Assembly: GCA_016297165.1 (NCBI GenBank)
Contig: JAEDHF010000122.1
Location: forward strand, 1 to 5,403
Source of the DNA: Oscillospiraceae bacterium
GTDB taxonomy: Bacteria; Bacillota; Clostridia; Oscillospirales; Ruminococcaceae
Reading direction: 5' to 3'
DNA: 5,403 bases
Under the pieces are notes generated by a model, which did no database searches, had not been told where the DNA came from, and saw nothing but the letters and a program-made list of their open reading frames with translations. This document shows positions 1 to 5,403 of this stretch, in pieces. The position numbers and the translations under genes are program-made. Position 1 is the first letter of the stretch. Each line of letters opens with the position of its first letter.

Positions 1-1
1 G

Positions 2-10
2 TGCTATAAT
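2..10 (+). promoter_or_regulatory. Extended -10 element of the rpsT promoter
   Basis: A perfect TATAAT (5-10) is preceded by TG one base upstream (2-3), the extended -10 arrangement recognised by the housekeeping sigma factor. The -35 hexamer would lie outside the window. Transcription would begin near position 17, giving a leader of about 50 nt before the rpsT start codon. The element is seen directly; its use is inferred from its position upstream of rpsT. Confidence 0.65.
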
Positions 11-50
11 ATATCGTACTGTAAACAATTACTTTTTATACATTCCATTT

Positions 51-60
51 TAAGGAGGTG
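51..60 (+). promoter_or_regulatory. Very strong Shine-Dalgarno of rpsT
   Basis: TAAGGAGGTG matches the complement of the 16S rRNA 3' tail over ten bases, and lies 7 nt before the GTG codon at 68. This fixes the rpsT start at that GTG; no ATG in the frame competes with it. The strong site may offset the weaker non-ATG start. Confidence 0.85.
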
Positions 61-67
61 CAAAGAA

Positions 68-313
68 GTGCCCAACATTAAGTCCGCTAAGAAGAGAGTT
101 TTAGTAGCTAAGGTAAGAAGCGACCGCAATAAGGCAGCTAAGACCGAGTTAAAGACAATCCTCAAGAGAGCAAGAGCTGAAGAAGCTACTGCTGACGCAG
201 TTAAGACAGCAGCTGTTACTCTTGATAAGGCAGCAGGCAAGGGTCTTATCCACAAGAATAAGGCAGCCAGAATCAAGTCCAGACTTGCTAAGAAGGCTAA
301 CGCATCTGCATAA
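68..313 (+). CDS. rpsT: 30S ribosomal protein S20
   Basis: An 81-residue, highly basic protein with the S20 signature: it begins MPNIKSAKKR, and has a C-terminal segment GLIHKNKAARIKSRLAKK (about residues 59-76). S20 binds 16S rRNA directly and is one of the primary assembly proteins of the 30S subunit; it folds as a long helical bundle. The length is slightly below the usual 85-90 residues but both conserved ends are present, so the gene is complete. Translation starts at a GTG, set by the Shine-Dalgarno at 51-60. A non-ATG start is also known for E. coli rpsT (TTG), where S20 represses its own translation; similar autoregulation here is only a possibility. It has its own promoter and a terminator at 332-364, so it appears monocistronic. 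Confidence 0.97.
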   Translation: MPNIKSAKKRVLVAKVRSDRNKAAKTELKTILKRARAEEATADAVKTAAVTLDKAAGKGLIHKNKAARIKSRLAKKANASA

Positions 314-331
314 TTTTTTTATTTGAAAAAG

Positions 332-364
332 GACAGGCATTCCGAAAGGTTTGCCTGTTTTTTT
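332..364 (+). terminator. Intrinsic terminator of rpsT
   Basis: The arms ACAGGCA (333-339) and TGCCTGT (352-358) pair perfectly. Inside them CC/GG (342-343 with 348-349) closes a GAAA tetraloop, separated from the outer stem by a U-U internal loop. A run of seven T (358-364) follows. This ends the rpsT transcript about 45 nt after the stop codon and insulates it from nrdD. Confidence 0.85.
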
Positions 365-427
365 CTGCTTTTTCGATGTACATACAAAGCGCATTTATGA
401 ATTTTAATTATTTTTCCGCTGTTCATA

Positions 428-456
428 TTGACAAACAACAGTACCTGCAATATAAT
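428..456 (+). promoter_or_regulatory. Consensus sigma-A promoter of nrdD
   Basis: A perfect TTGACA (428-433) and a perfect TATAAT (451-456) are separated by exactly 17 bp. Transcription would start near 463, leaving a leader of about 85 nt before nrdD. Such a strong promoter normally needs repression, and the two NrdR-like boxes overlapping and following the -10 supply a likely mechanism. Confidence 0.85.
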
Positions 457-464
457 GTATATTG
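448..464. repeat. Perfect inverted repeat spanning the nrdD -10
   Basis: CAATATA (448-454) and TATATTG (458-464) are perfect inverted arms around ATG. The -10 hexamer lies inside the repeat, which overlaps NrdR box 1. It may be simply the way NrdR box 1 reads in another register, or a site for a second regulator. Confidence 0.5.
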
Positions 465-467
465 TTT
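452..467 (+). promoter_or_regulatory. NrdR box 1 (degenerate), overlapping the -10
   Basis: ATAATGTATATTGTTT matches about 11 of 16 positions of the remembered NrdR-box consensus ACACAATATATTGTGT. The conserved right half (TATATTGT) is intact. It overlaps the nrdD -10 hexamer and the expected start point, so a bound repressor would block RNA polymerase. Its centre is 32 bp from that of box 2, about three helical turns, as expected for NrdR tandem boxes. On its own it would be weak; the pairing with box 2 makes it credible. Confidence 0.65.
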
Positions 468-483
468 GGTCGTGATTGCCACA

Positions 484-499
484 CCACAAGATATTGTGT
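484..499 (+). promoter_or_regulatory. NrdR box 2
   Basis: CCACAAGATATTGTGT matches 14 of 16 positions of the remembered NrdR consensus ACACAATATATTGTGT and is nearly palindromic (CACAA...TTGTG). NrdR is a zinc-ribbon/ATP-cone repressor that senses the dATP/ATP balance and shuts down ribonucleotide reductase genes when deoxynucleotides are plentiful. The site lies in the nrdD 5' leader region, 48-63 bp before the ATG. The nrdR gene is not in this window. Confidence 0.8.
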
Positions 500-546
500 T
501 TTTCGACTATGTATATGTAATATCATCATAAAAAAGGAGCGCTTAT

Positions 547-2817
547 ATGTTAACGAAAATCCAGAAAAGAGACGGCCGTCAGATGCCCTTTAATGTGGAA
601 AAAATTGCTGACGCTATATATAAAGCTGCAGCGGCTGTAGGAGGCGAGGATTTCAATACAGCCTTCTCATTAGCCGAGGAGGTATGCCGCATTCTTGACG
701 CTAATTCCGAGAAAAGCGGACGTATTCCTACCGTCGAAGAAGTTCAGGATACCGTAGAAAAGGTTCTCGTTGAAAACGGCCATGCTAAGACCGCAAAGGC
801 TTATATCCTCTACAGAGCCAACAGAACGAGAGTACGTGAAATGAATACCTCTCTTATGAAAACCTATGAGGATTTAACCTTCAAGTCGGCTCGTGACTGC
901 GATATTAAGCGTGAGAACGCAAATATTGACGGTGATACCGCTATGGGTACAATGCTTAAATACGGCTCCGAGGGCGCTAAGCAGTTCAATGAGATGTACG
1001 TTCTCGACCCTAAGCATTCAAAGGCTCATATCGAAGGCGATATTCATATCCACGACCTGGATTTCCTTACACTTACCACAACCTGCTGTCAGATAGACCT
1101 TATAAAGCTTTTCAGGAACGGCTTTTCAACAGGCAGAGGCTATCTAAGAGAGCCTAACAGCATCGCAAGCTATTCGGCTTTAGCCTGTATAGCTATCCAG
1201 TCCAACCAGAACGACCAGCACGGCGGCCAATCTATTCCGAATTTCGATTACGCTATGGCTGACGGCGTCAGAAAAACCTACTGCACCTTATACAGGAAGA
1301 ATATTTCCCGTGCAATTATCCTCGAAACAGATGAAGAGGATACGGATAAGGTTGACGAAATTGTTAAGGCATACAGCGATAAGCTTAAGGAACAGGGTCT
1401 TATCCCCGTTATCGGAAACGATAACGGATATAAGGAAGCGGAAATCGAGGAGCTTACAGATATCCTTAAGGACAGGGCTTTAGCCGAAAAGGTACAGGGT
1501 TTTGCGCTCAAGCTCTCAAAAAAGGAAACAAACCGAGCCACATATCAGGCTATGGAAGCGCTTGTTCACAATCTCAATACTATGAACAGCCGTGCAGGCG
1601 CCCAGATTCCCTTCTCCTCAATTAACTACGGAACCGATACCTCCCCCGAAGGTCAGATGGTTATCGAAAACGTTCTGCTCGCTACAGAAAAGGGGCTCGG
1701 AAACGGAGAAACCTCAATTTTCCCCATCCATATATTCAAGGTAAAAGAAGGCATCAACTATAACCCCGGCGAGCCCAACTACCACCTTTTCAAGCTTGCC
1801 TGCCGGGTTTCGGCGAAGCGCCTCTTCCCTAACTTCTCCTTTATTGACGCTCCTTTCAACATTACATATTATAAGCCCGGCGACTATAACACCGAAATTG
1901 CATATATGGGCTGCCGTACACGTGTTATCGGAAATGTGTACGATAAGGAACGTGAAATAGTAACGGGCAGAGGAAACTTAAGCTTTACCTCCGTTAATCT
2001 TCCCCGTCTCGGTATAAAGGCACAGCACGATATCGTAAAATTCTTTGAGCTTCTCGAAGAGGAAATGAATCTCGTTATCGACCAGCTTATGTATCGTTAT
2101 AAGATTCAGGCTCAGAAAAAGGTCAAGAATTATCCCTTCCTTATGGGTGAGGGTATCTGGATTGACTCGGACAAGCTGGGACCCGAGGACTGCGTAGGCG
2201 AGGTGCTTAAGCACGGTACTCTTTCCATGGGCTTTATCGGTCTTGCGGAATGCCTGAAGGCGCTAATCGGCGTTCATCACGGCGAATCCGAGGAAGCGCA
2301 GGAGCTTGGCCTAAGAATAATCGGAAGAATGAGAGCCCGTATGGACGAGGAATCCAAGAGAACAGGCTTTAACTTCTCCCTTCTTGCTACGCCTGCAGAA
2401 GGTCTTTCCGGCAGATTTGTCCGTATGGATAAGGCTCGTTACGGCGAAATTAAGGGCATTACCGACAGGGATTACTACACCAACTCCTTCCATATTCCTG
2501 TTTACTACCATATTTCCGCATTCAAGAAAATTCACCTTGAAGCCCCCTATCACGCCCTTACCAATGCGGGTCATATCAGCTACGTTGAGCTTGACGGCGA
2601 CCCGATGCAGAATCTCGACGCTTTCGAGCAGATTATCCGCTGTATGAAGGAAGAGGGTATCGGCTACGGCTCAATCAACCACCCCGTTGACCGTGACCCC
2701 GTATGCTGCTACACGGGCATTATAGGCGACCGCTGTCCGAAATGCGGTAGAACAGAAAGCCAGCATACAGTTGCAAAGGAAAGAATCAAGCGTATAAGAA
2801 TCGACTGCTGCAAGTAA
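547..2817 (+). CDS. nrdD: Anaerobic (class III) ribonucleoside-triphosphate reductase, lacking a recognisable glycyl-radical tail
   Basis: Reduces ribonucleoside triphosphates to deoxynucleotides in the cytoplasm under anoxia. The ATG follows AAGGAG (534-539) by 7 nt. Residues 1 to about 95 form an ATP-cone (KIQKRDGRQMPFN...), the overall activity switch. The catalytic barrel follows: the IHIHD motif (H167, H169), the TTCCQID cysteines (C180, C181), the NSRAGAQIPFSSINYGTDTSPEG segment and GLGNGETSIFPIHIFKVKEG. The MGCR motif carries C456, the likely thiyl-radical cysteine. The end holds part of a zinc site: C720, C721, C730 and C733 (CPKC). Relatives continue after an ERIRRI-like stretch into a T-G-Y-L glycyl-radical motif and a basic tail; here ERIKRI (745-750) is followed only by RIDCCK and a stop, so roughly 25-30 residues, including the radical glycine, appear absent. 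The rest has no frameshift or internal stop. No nrdG activase gene adjoins it. The family assignment is secure; activity without a glycine supplied in trans is doubtful. Confidence 0.95.
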   Translation: MLTKIQKRDGRQMPFNVEKIADAIYKAAAAVGGEDFNTAFSLAEEVCRILDANSEKSGRIPTVEEVQDTVEKVLVENGHAKTAKAYILYRANRTRVREMNTSLMKTYEDLTFKSARDCDIKRENANIDGDTAMGTMLKYGSEGAKQFNEMYVLDPKHSKAHIEGDIHIHDLDFLTLTTTCCQIDLIKLFRNGFSTGRGYLREPNSIASYSALACIAIQSNQNDQHGGQSIPNFDYAMADGVRKTYCTLYRKNISRAIILETDEEDTDKVDEIVKAYSDKLKEQGLIPVIGNDNGYKEAEIEELTDILKDRALAEKVQGFALKLSKKETNRATYQAMEALVHNLNTMNSRAGAQIPFSSINYGTDTSPEGQMVIENVLLATEKGLGNGETSIFPIHIFKVKEGINYNPGEPNYHLFKLACRVSAKRLFPNFSFIDAPFNITYYKPGDYNTEIAYMGCRTRVIGNVYDKEREIVTGRGNLSFTSVNLPRLGIKAQHDIVKFFELLEEEMNLVIDQLMYRYKIQAQKKVKNYPFLMGEGIWIDSDKLGPEDCVGEVLKHGTLSMGFIGLAECLKALIGVHHGESEEAQELGLRIIGRMRARMDEESKRTGFNFSLLATPAEGLSGRFVRMDKARYGEIKGITDRDYYTNSFHIPVYYHISAFKKIHLEAPYHALTNAGHISYVELDGDPMQNLDAFEQIIRCMKEEGIGYGSINHPVDRDPVCCYTGIIGDRCPKCGRTESQHTVAKERIKRIRIDCCK

Positions 2818-2884
2818 AATCCGCTATACTTGGTATAAAAACAGCCGATAAGTTGAATTTTTTCCAAAAAGATGCATTTTTCTA

Positions 2885-2913
2885 TTGACATTATTTCAAA
2901 ATTAAACTATAAT
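2885..2913 (+). promoter_or_regulatory. Consensus sigma-A promoter of serC-serA
   Basis: A perfect TTGACA (2885-2890) and a perfect TATAAT (2908-2913) have a 17 bp spacer. Transcription should start near 2920, giving a leader of about 55 nt before serC. The promoter lies 67 bp after the nrdD stop, so the serine genes do not depend on nrdD transcription. No convincing intrinsic terminator separates nrdD from this promoter. Confidence 0.85.
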
Positions 2914-2924
2914 ATTAGGGTATA

Positions 2925-2944
2925 ATATCGATTTAATGCGATAT
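2925..2944. repeat. Short inverted repeat at the serC transcription start
   Basis: ATATCG (2925-2930) and CGATAT (2939-2944) are perfect inverted arms separated by 8 bp. They lie just downstream of the expected start point, a usual place for a repressor operator. As RNA the 6 bp stem would be weak, so a DNA operator is more plausible than a leader structure. AT-rich DNA gives such repeats by chance fairly often. Confidence 0.35.
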
Positions 2945-2975
2945 CAATAATTTATAATCTTTTAGGAGGATTATC

Positions 2976-4055
2976 ATGAGAGTTTATAACTTCAGTGCGG
3001 GTCCTGCCGTATTACCCGAAGAGGTACTTAAGGAAGCGGCAGACGAAATGCTTGACTACAAGGGCACAGGTATGTCCGTTATGGAGATGTCTCACCGTTC
3101 AAAGGCTTACGACACCATTATCAAGGAAGCTGAACAGGATCTCAGAGATATTATGAATATTCCTGACAACTACAAGGTTCTTTTCCTTCAGGGCGGCGCT
3201 TCCCAGTTCTTTGCAGAGGTTCCTATGAACCTTATGAAGAATAAGAAGGCAGCATACATAATTACAGGTCAGTGGGCTAAGAAGGCTTGGCAGGAAGCTA
3301 AGATTTACGGTGAAGCTATCGACGTTGCTTCTTCTGCTGATAAGACCTTCTCTTATATTCCCGACTGCTCCGACCTCGATATTCCCGAGGACGCTGACTA
3401 CGTTTATATCTGCGAAAACAACACAATTTATGGTACCAAGTTCTGGCAGCTCCCCAACACAAAGGGCAAGACCTTAGTAGCAGACGTTTCTTCCTGCTTC
3501 CTTTCTGAGCCTGTTGATGTTACAAAGTACGGCGTTATCTACGGCGGTGTTCAGAAGAACGTAGGTCCTGCAGGCGTTGTTATCGCAATCATCAGAGAAG
3601 ACCTCATTACAGACGATGTTCTCCCCGGAACTCCTACAATGCTTAAGTGGAAGACACAGGCTGATAACGATTCTCTCTACAACACTCCTCCCTGCTACGG
3701 TATCTACATCTGCGGCAAGGTATTCAAGTGGATCAAGAAGATGGGCGGTCTTGAGGCTATGAAGGCTCATAACGAAAAGAAGGCTAAGATTCTTTACGAT
3801 TTCCTCGACCAGAGCAAGCTCTTCAAGGGTACTGTTGAAAAGAAGGACCGTTCTCTTATGAACGTTCCCTTCGTAACAGGCAACGAGGAATTAGACGCTA
3901 AGTTCGTTAAGGAAGCTAAGGCTGCAGGCTTCGAAAACCTCAAGGGTCACCGTACCGTTGGCGGTATGAGAGCTTCTATCTACAACGCTATGCCTATCGA
4001 GGGCGTTGAAAAGCTTGTAGAATTTATGAAGAAGTTCGAGGCTGAAAACTGCTGA
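2976..4055 (+). CDS. serC: Phosphoserine aminotransferase
   Basis: A pyridoxal-phosphate enzyme that transfers the amino group of glutamate to 3-phosphohydroxypyruvate, giving O-phospho-L-serine; the family also acts in pyridoxine synthesis in some bacteria. It is 359 residues, close to the usual 360. The start ATG lies 6 nt after AGGAGG (2964-2969). Visible signatures: the N-terminal YNFSAGPA, SHRSK with R41 (substrate phosphate or carboxylate contact), QGGAS (residues 72-76, cofactor phosphate loop), W100 (stacks on the cofactor ring), T150, D170 (binds the pyridine nitrogen), and K194 in GGVQKNVGPAG, the Schiff-base lysine. The C-terminal VGGMRASIYNAMPIEGVEKL is characteristic of SerC. It is followed after 80 bp by serA, which makes its substrate, so the pair is very probably one operon driven from the promoter at 2885-2913. 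Functional roles of the listed residues are taken from E. coli SerC by alignment from memory. Confidence 0.98.
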   Translation: MRVYNFSAGPAVLPEEVLKEAADEMLDYKGTGMSVMEMSHRSKAYDTIIKEAEQDLRDIMNIPDNYKVLFLQGGASQFFAEVPMNLMKNKKAAYIITGQWAKKAWQEAKIYGEAIDVASSADKTFSYIPDCSDLDIPEDADYVYICENNTIYGTKFWQLPNTKGKTLVADVSSCFLSEPVDVTKYGVIYGGVQKNVGPAGVVIAIIREDLITDDVLPGTPTMLKWKTQADNDSLYNTPPCYGIYICGKVFKWIKKMGGLEAMKAHNEKKAKILYDFLDQSKLFKGTVEKKDRSLMNVPFVTGNEELDAKFVKEAKAAGFENLKGHRTVGGMRASIYNAMPIEGVEKLVEFMKKFEAENC

Positions 4056-4069
4056 TTTAACATAATAAC

Positions 4070-4105
4070 GGCGACAGGCTTAGGCTAATTGCCTGCCCTG
4101 TCGCC
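4070..4105 (+). other. Intercistronic hairpin between serC and serA
   Basis: GGCGACAGG (4070-4078) pairs perfectly with CCTGTCGCC (4097-4105). An inner stem AGGC/GCCT (4082-4085 with 4091-4094) closes a TAATT loop. Only three T follow, so it is a poor terminator. It may partially attenuate read-through or protect the 3' end of the serC message after processing, setting the serC to serA ratio. An alternative pairing, CAGGC (4075-4079) with GCCTG (4091-4095), would exclude the full stem. Confidence 0.7.
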
Positions 4106-4135
4106 TTTCATCATATTTAAAAGGAGAAAATACCA

Positions 4136-5299
4136 ATGTATAACGTTCTTACACTCAACAAGATTGCCGCATGCGGCACAGATTTACTCGAAAAGGCTAC
4201 ATATACCTTTGGTGAGGATATTGCAAATCCCGACGCTGTTCTCGTTCGTTCCGCATCAATGCACGAAATGGAGCTTGGCGATAACCTTTTAGCTATCGCA
4301 AGAGCAGGCGCAGGCACAAACAATATCCCGATTGAAAAGTGCTCCGAAAAGGGTATCGTAGTATTCAACACTCCCGGCGCTAACGCTAACGCAGTTAAGG
4401 AACTCGTTATCGCAGGTCTTCTTATCTCCAGCCGTAAGGTTCCCGCTGCGATGGAATGGGTTAAGACCTTAAAGGGCAAGGGCGACGAGGTTGGTAAGCT
4501 TGTTGAAAAAGGCAAGAGCCAGTTCGTAGGTCCCGAAATCAAGGGTAAGAAGCTCGGCGTTATCGGTTTAGGCGCTATCGGTGCTCTTGTCGCTAACGCA
4601 GCAGCTGCTCTCGGTATGGAGGTTTACGGCGCTGACCCCTTCCTTTCCGTAAATGCAGCTTTATCCCTCTCCCCCGAGGTTAAGTATGTTGCAAGCAACA
4701 AGGAAATCTTTGAAAACTGCGATTATATCACACTTCATGCTCCTGCAACCGCAGAAACAAAGGGTATGATTAACGCTGAAACAATCGCAACAATGAAGGA
4801 TACAGTCCGTATTCTCAACTTTGCCCGTGCCGACCTCGTTGACAGCGAGGCAATTATCGACGCTCTTGCAAACGGCAAGATGGCTGCATACACCACCGAC
4901 TTCCCCACCGATGACCTTATCGGCGTTGAGGGTGTTGTTGCTATTCCTCACCTTGGCGCTTCTACTCCCGAAAGTGAAGATAACTGCGCTGTTATGGCTT
5001 GTAAGGAAATAAAGGCTTACCTCGAAAAGGGCGACATTATCAACAGTGTTAACCTCCCCGGCGTTACACTCCCCATGACAGGCGACGCAAAAATCTGCGT
5101 AATTCATAAGAACGTTGAAGGAATTATCACAAAGATTACTGCAGTAGCAGCAGACGCAGGTATTAACATTGAAAATATGGTAAGCAAGTCCAAGAAGGAT
5201 ATGGCTTATACCGTTCTCGATGTTAAGGGTAATGCCGACGCAACTACAGCCGCAATAAAAGCAATCGACAGCGTTGTTGCTGTAAGAATTATCAAGTAA
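4136..5299 (+). CDS. serA: D-3-phosphoglycerate dehydrogenase, short form with C-terminal ACT domain
   Basis: Oxidises 3-phosphoglycerate with NAD+ to 3-phosphohydroxypyruvate, the first and usually controlling step of serine synthesis. The ATG follows AAGGAG (4121-4126) by 9 nt. The 387 residues comprise a split substrate-binding domain (about 1-100 and 280-312), a Rossmann domain (about 101-280) and an ACT domain (about 318-387). GLGAIG (144-149) is the dinucleotide loop, and D167 ending the second strand favours NAD over NADP. The catalytic set is R231, D259 (in FPTDD, at the usual Glu position) and H272 (PHLGAST). Asp instead of Glu, and a short spacing to the His, appear typical of this short subfamily. 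In the ACT domain H324, N326 and N344 align with the serine-contacting His344, Asn346 and Asn364 of E. coli SerA, so feedback inhibition by L-serine is likely. It lies 80 bp after serC and is followed by a strong terminator. The subfamily lacks the intervening domain of long PGDH forms. Confidence 0.97.
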   Translation: MYNVLTLNKIAACGTDLLEKATYTFGEDIANPDAVLVRSASMHEMELGDNLLAIARAGAGTNNIPIEKCSEKGIVVFNTPGANANAVKELVIAGLLISSRKVPAAMEWVKTLKGKGDEVGKLVEKGKSQFVGPEIKGKKLGVIGLGAIGALVANAAAALGMEVYGADPFLSVNAALSLSPEVKYVASNKEIFENCDYITLHAPATAETKGMINAETIATMKDTVRILNFARADLVDSEAIIDALANGKMAAYTTDFPTDDLIGVEGVVAIPHLGASTPESEDNCAVMACKEIKAYLEKGDIINSVNLPGVTLPMTGDAKICVIHKNVEGIITKITAVAADAGINIENMVSKSKKDMAYTVLDVKGNADATTAAIKAIDSVVAVRIIK

Positions 5300-5313
5300 T
5301 TGCGATAAATTAA

Positions 5314-5347
5314 GAAGTCCTGCCAAATCGGCAGGACTTCATTTTTT
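5314..5347 (+). terminator. Intrinsic terminator of the serC-serA operon
   Basis: An 11 bp perfect stem, GAAGTCCTGCC (5314-5324) with GGCAGGACTTC (5330-5340), closes an AAATC loop and is followed by six T (5342-5347). It lies 15 nt after the serA stop. On the opposite strand the stem is followed only by a mixed A/T stretch, so it acts mainly in the + direction. Confidence 0.92.
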
Positions 5348-5369
5348 CTATAAATTAGTGTGTGCTGGG

Positions 5370-5390
5370 TAACTGTCCGCAGGACAGTTA
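5370..5390. repeat. Perfect hairpin beyond the serA terminator
   Basis: TAACTGTCC (5370-5378) and GGACAGTTA (5382-5390) form a 9 bp perfect stem with a 3-base GCA loop, extendable by G-U pairs. Neither strand shows a T-run after it, so it does not look like an ordinary intrinsic terminator. It could be the edge of a dispersed intergenic repeat, an operator for a gene to the right, or part of an RNA whose remainder lies outside the window. Confidence 0.5.
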
Positions 5391-5403
5391 TTGCCTCAAA
5401 GCC

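Noticed and set aside
4..276. 90-codon minus-strand ORF opposite rpsT
   Set aside because: Its Leu/Ala-rich translation is the expected mirror of the Lys/Ala-rich rpsT codons; no independent support.
2704..2718. CCYTG in NrdD as a displaced glycyl-radical motif (resembling C-G-Y-x-G)
   Set aside because: The position of the radical glycine is occupied by Cys721, and the segment lies before the CPKC pair, so it is better read as part of the zinc site.
2825..2837. TATAC-TTG-GTATA hairpin as the nrdD terminator
   Set aside because: The stem is only 5 AT-rich base pairs and is followed by A, not T.
2793..2890. A frameshifted continuation of nrdD carrying the glycyl-radical motif
   Set aside because: I read the other two forward frames: one stops almost at once, the other runs YKNRLLQVKSAILGIKTA... 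with no T-G-Y-L-type motif, so a simple frameshift does not restore the tail.
2921..2926. A second -10 box for serC
   Set aside because: TATAAT recurs here, but no -35-like hexamer lies 17 bp upstream, so the promoter at 2885-2913 is the better call.
4117..4542. 141-codon minus-strand ORF over the serA start
   Set aside because: Antisense to serA, low-complexity Ser/Pro/Leu composition, no family resemblance.
4910..4915. Loss of the catalytic Glu in SerA (Asp259 instead)
   Set aside because: The FPTDD/FPND-like motif with Asp is, as far as I recall, normal in this short ACT-containing subfamily, so it is not a defect.
4661..5326. Long (221-codon) minus-strand ORF
   Set aside because: It lies almost wholly antisense to the well-supported serA, has a cysteine-rich sequence without a recognisable fold, and no ribosome binding site was evident; it is a codon-bias shadow.

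Overview
This 5.4 kb window looks like chromosomal housekeeping DNA from a strictly anaerobic Firmicute of class Clostridia, probably near Ruminococcus/Oscillospiraceae. The grounds are the protein style of NrdD, SerC and SerA, strong AGGAGG-type ribosome binding sites, AT-rich TTGACA/TATAAT promoters, and an oxygen-sensitive (class III) ribonucleotide reductase. The genus is inferred from remembered family resemblance and is not certain. All four genes lie on the + strand.

Layout: (1) positions 1-364 hold a monocistronic rpsT unit (ribosomal protein S20) with an extended -10 box at the left edge, a near-perfect Shine-Dalgarno, a GTG start and an intrinsic terminator. (2) Positions 428-546 are a regulatory region with a consensus promoter (TTGACA-17-TATAAT) and two NrdR-box-like sites whose centres are 32 bp apart, the usual operator layout for NrdR control of ribonucleotide reductase genes. 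(3) Positions 547-2817 encode a 756-residue class III ribonucleoside-triphosphate reductase, NrdD. (4) Positions 2885-5347 form a serC-serA operon with its own consensus promoter, an intercistronic hairpin and a strong terminator. SerA oxidises 3-phosphoglycerate and SerC transaminates the product, giving phosphoserine for serine synthesis. (5) Positions 5348-5403 hold one more perfect hairpin and no gene.

The observation most worth a second look is the NrdD C-terminus. The protein is intact and canonical through the ATP-cone, catalytic barrel and CPKC part of the zinc site. It then ends at ERIKRI-RIDCCK, at the place where relatives continue into the glycyl-radical segment (an R-I-T-G-Y-L-type motif plus a basic tail). 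No such motif is visible in the other two forward frames downstream, and no nrdG activase gene is adjacent. This could be a genuinely split or rewired class III reductase (radical glycine supplied in trans), a decaying gene, or a local sequence or assembly error; the window alone cannot decide. Apart from this, I see no evidence of a new multi-gene system: no mobile elements, CRISPR arrays, tRNA or rRNA genes were recognised.
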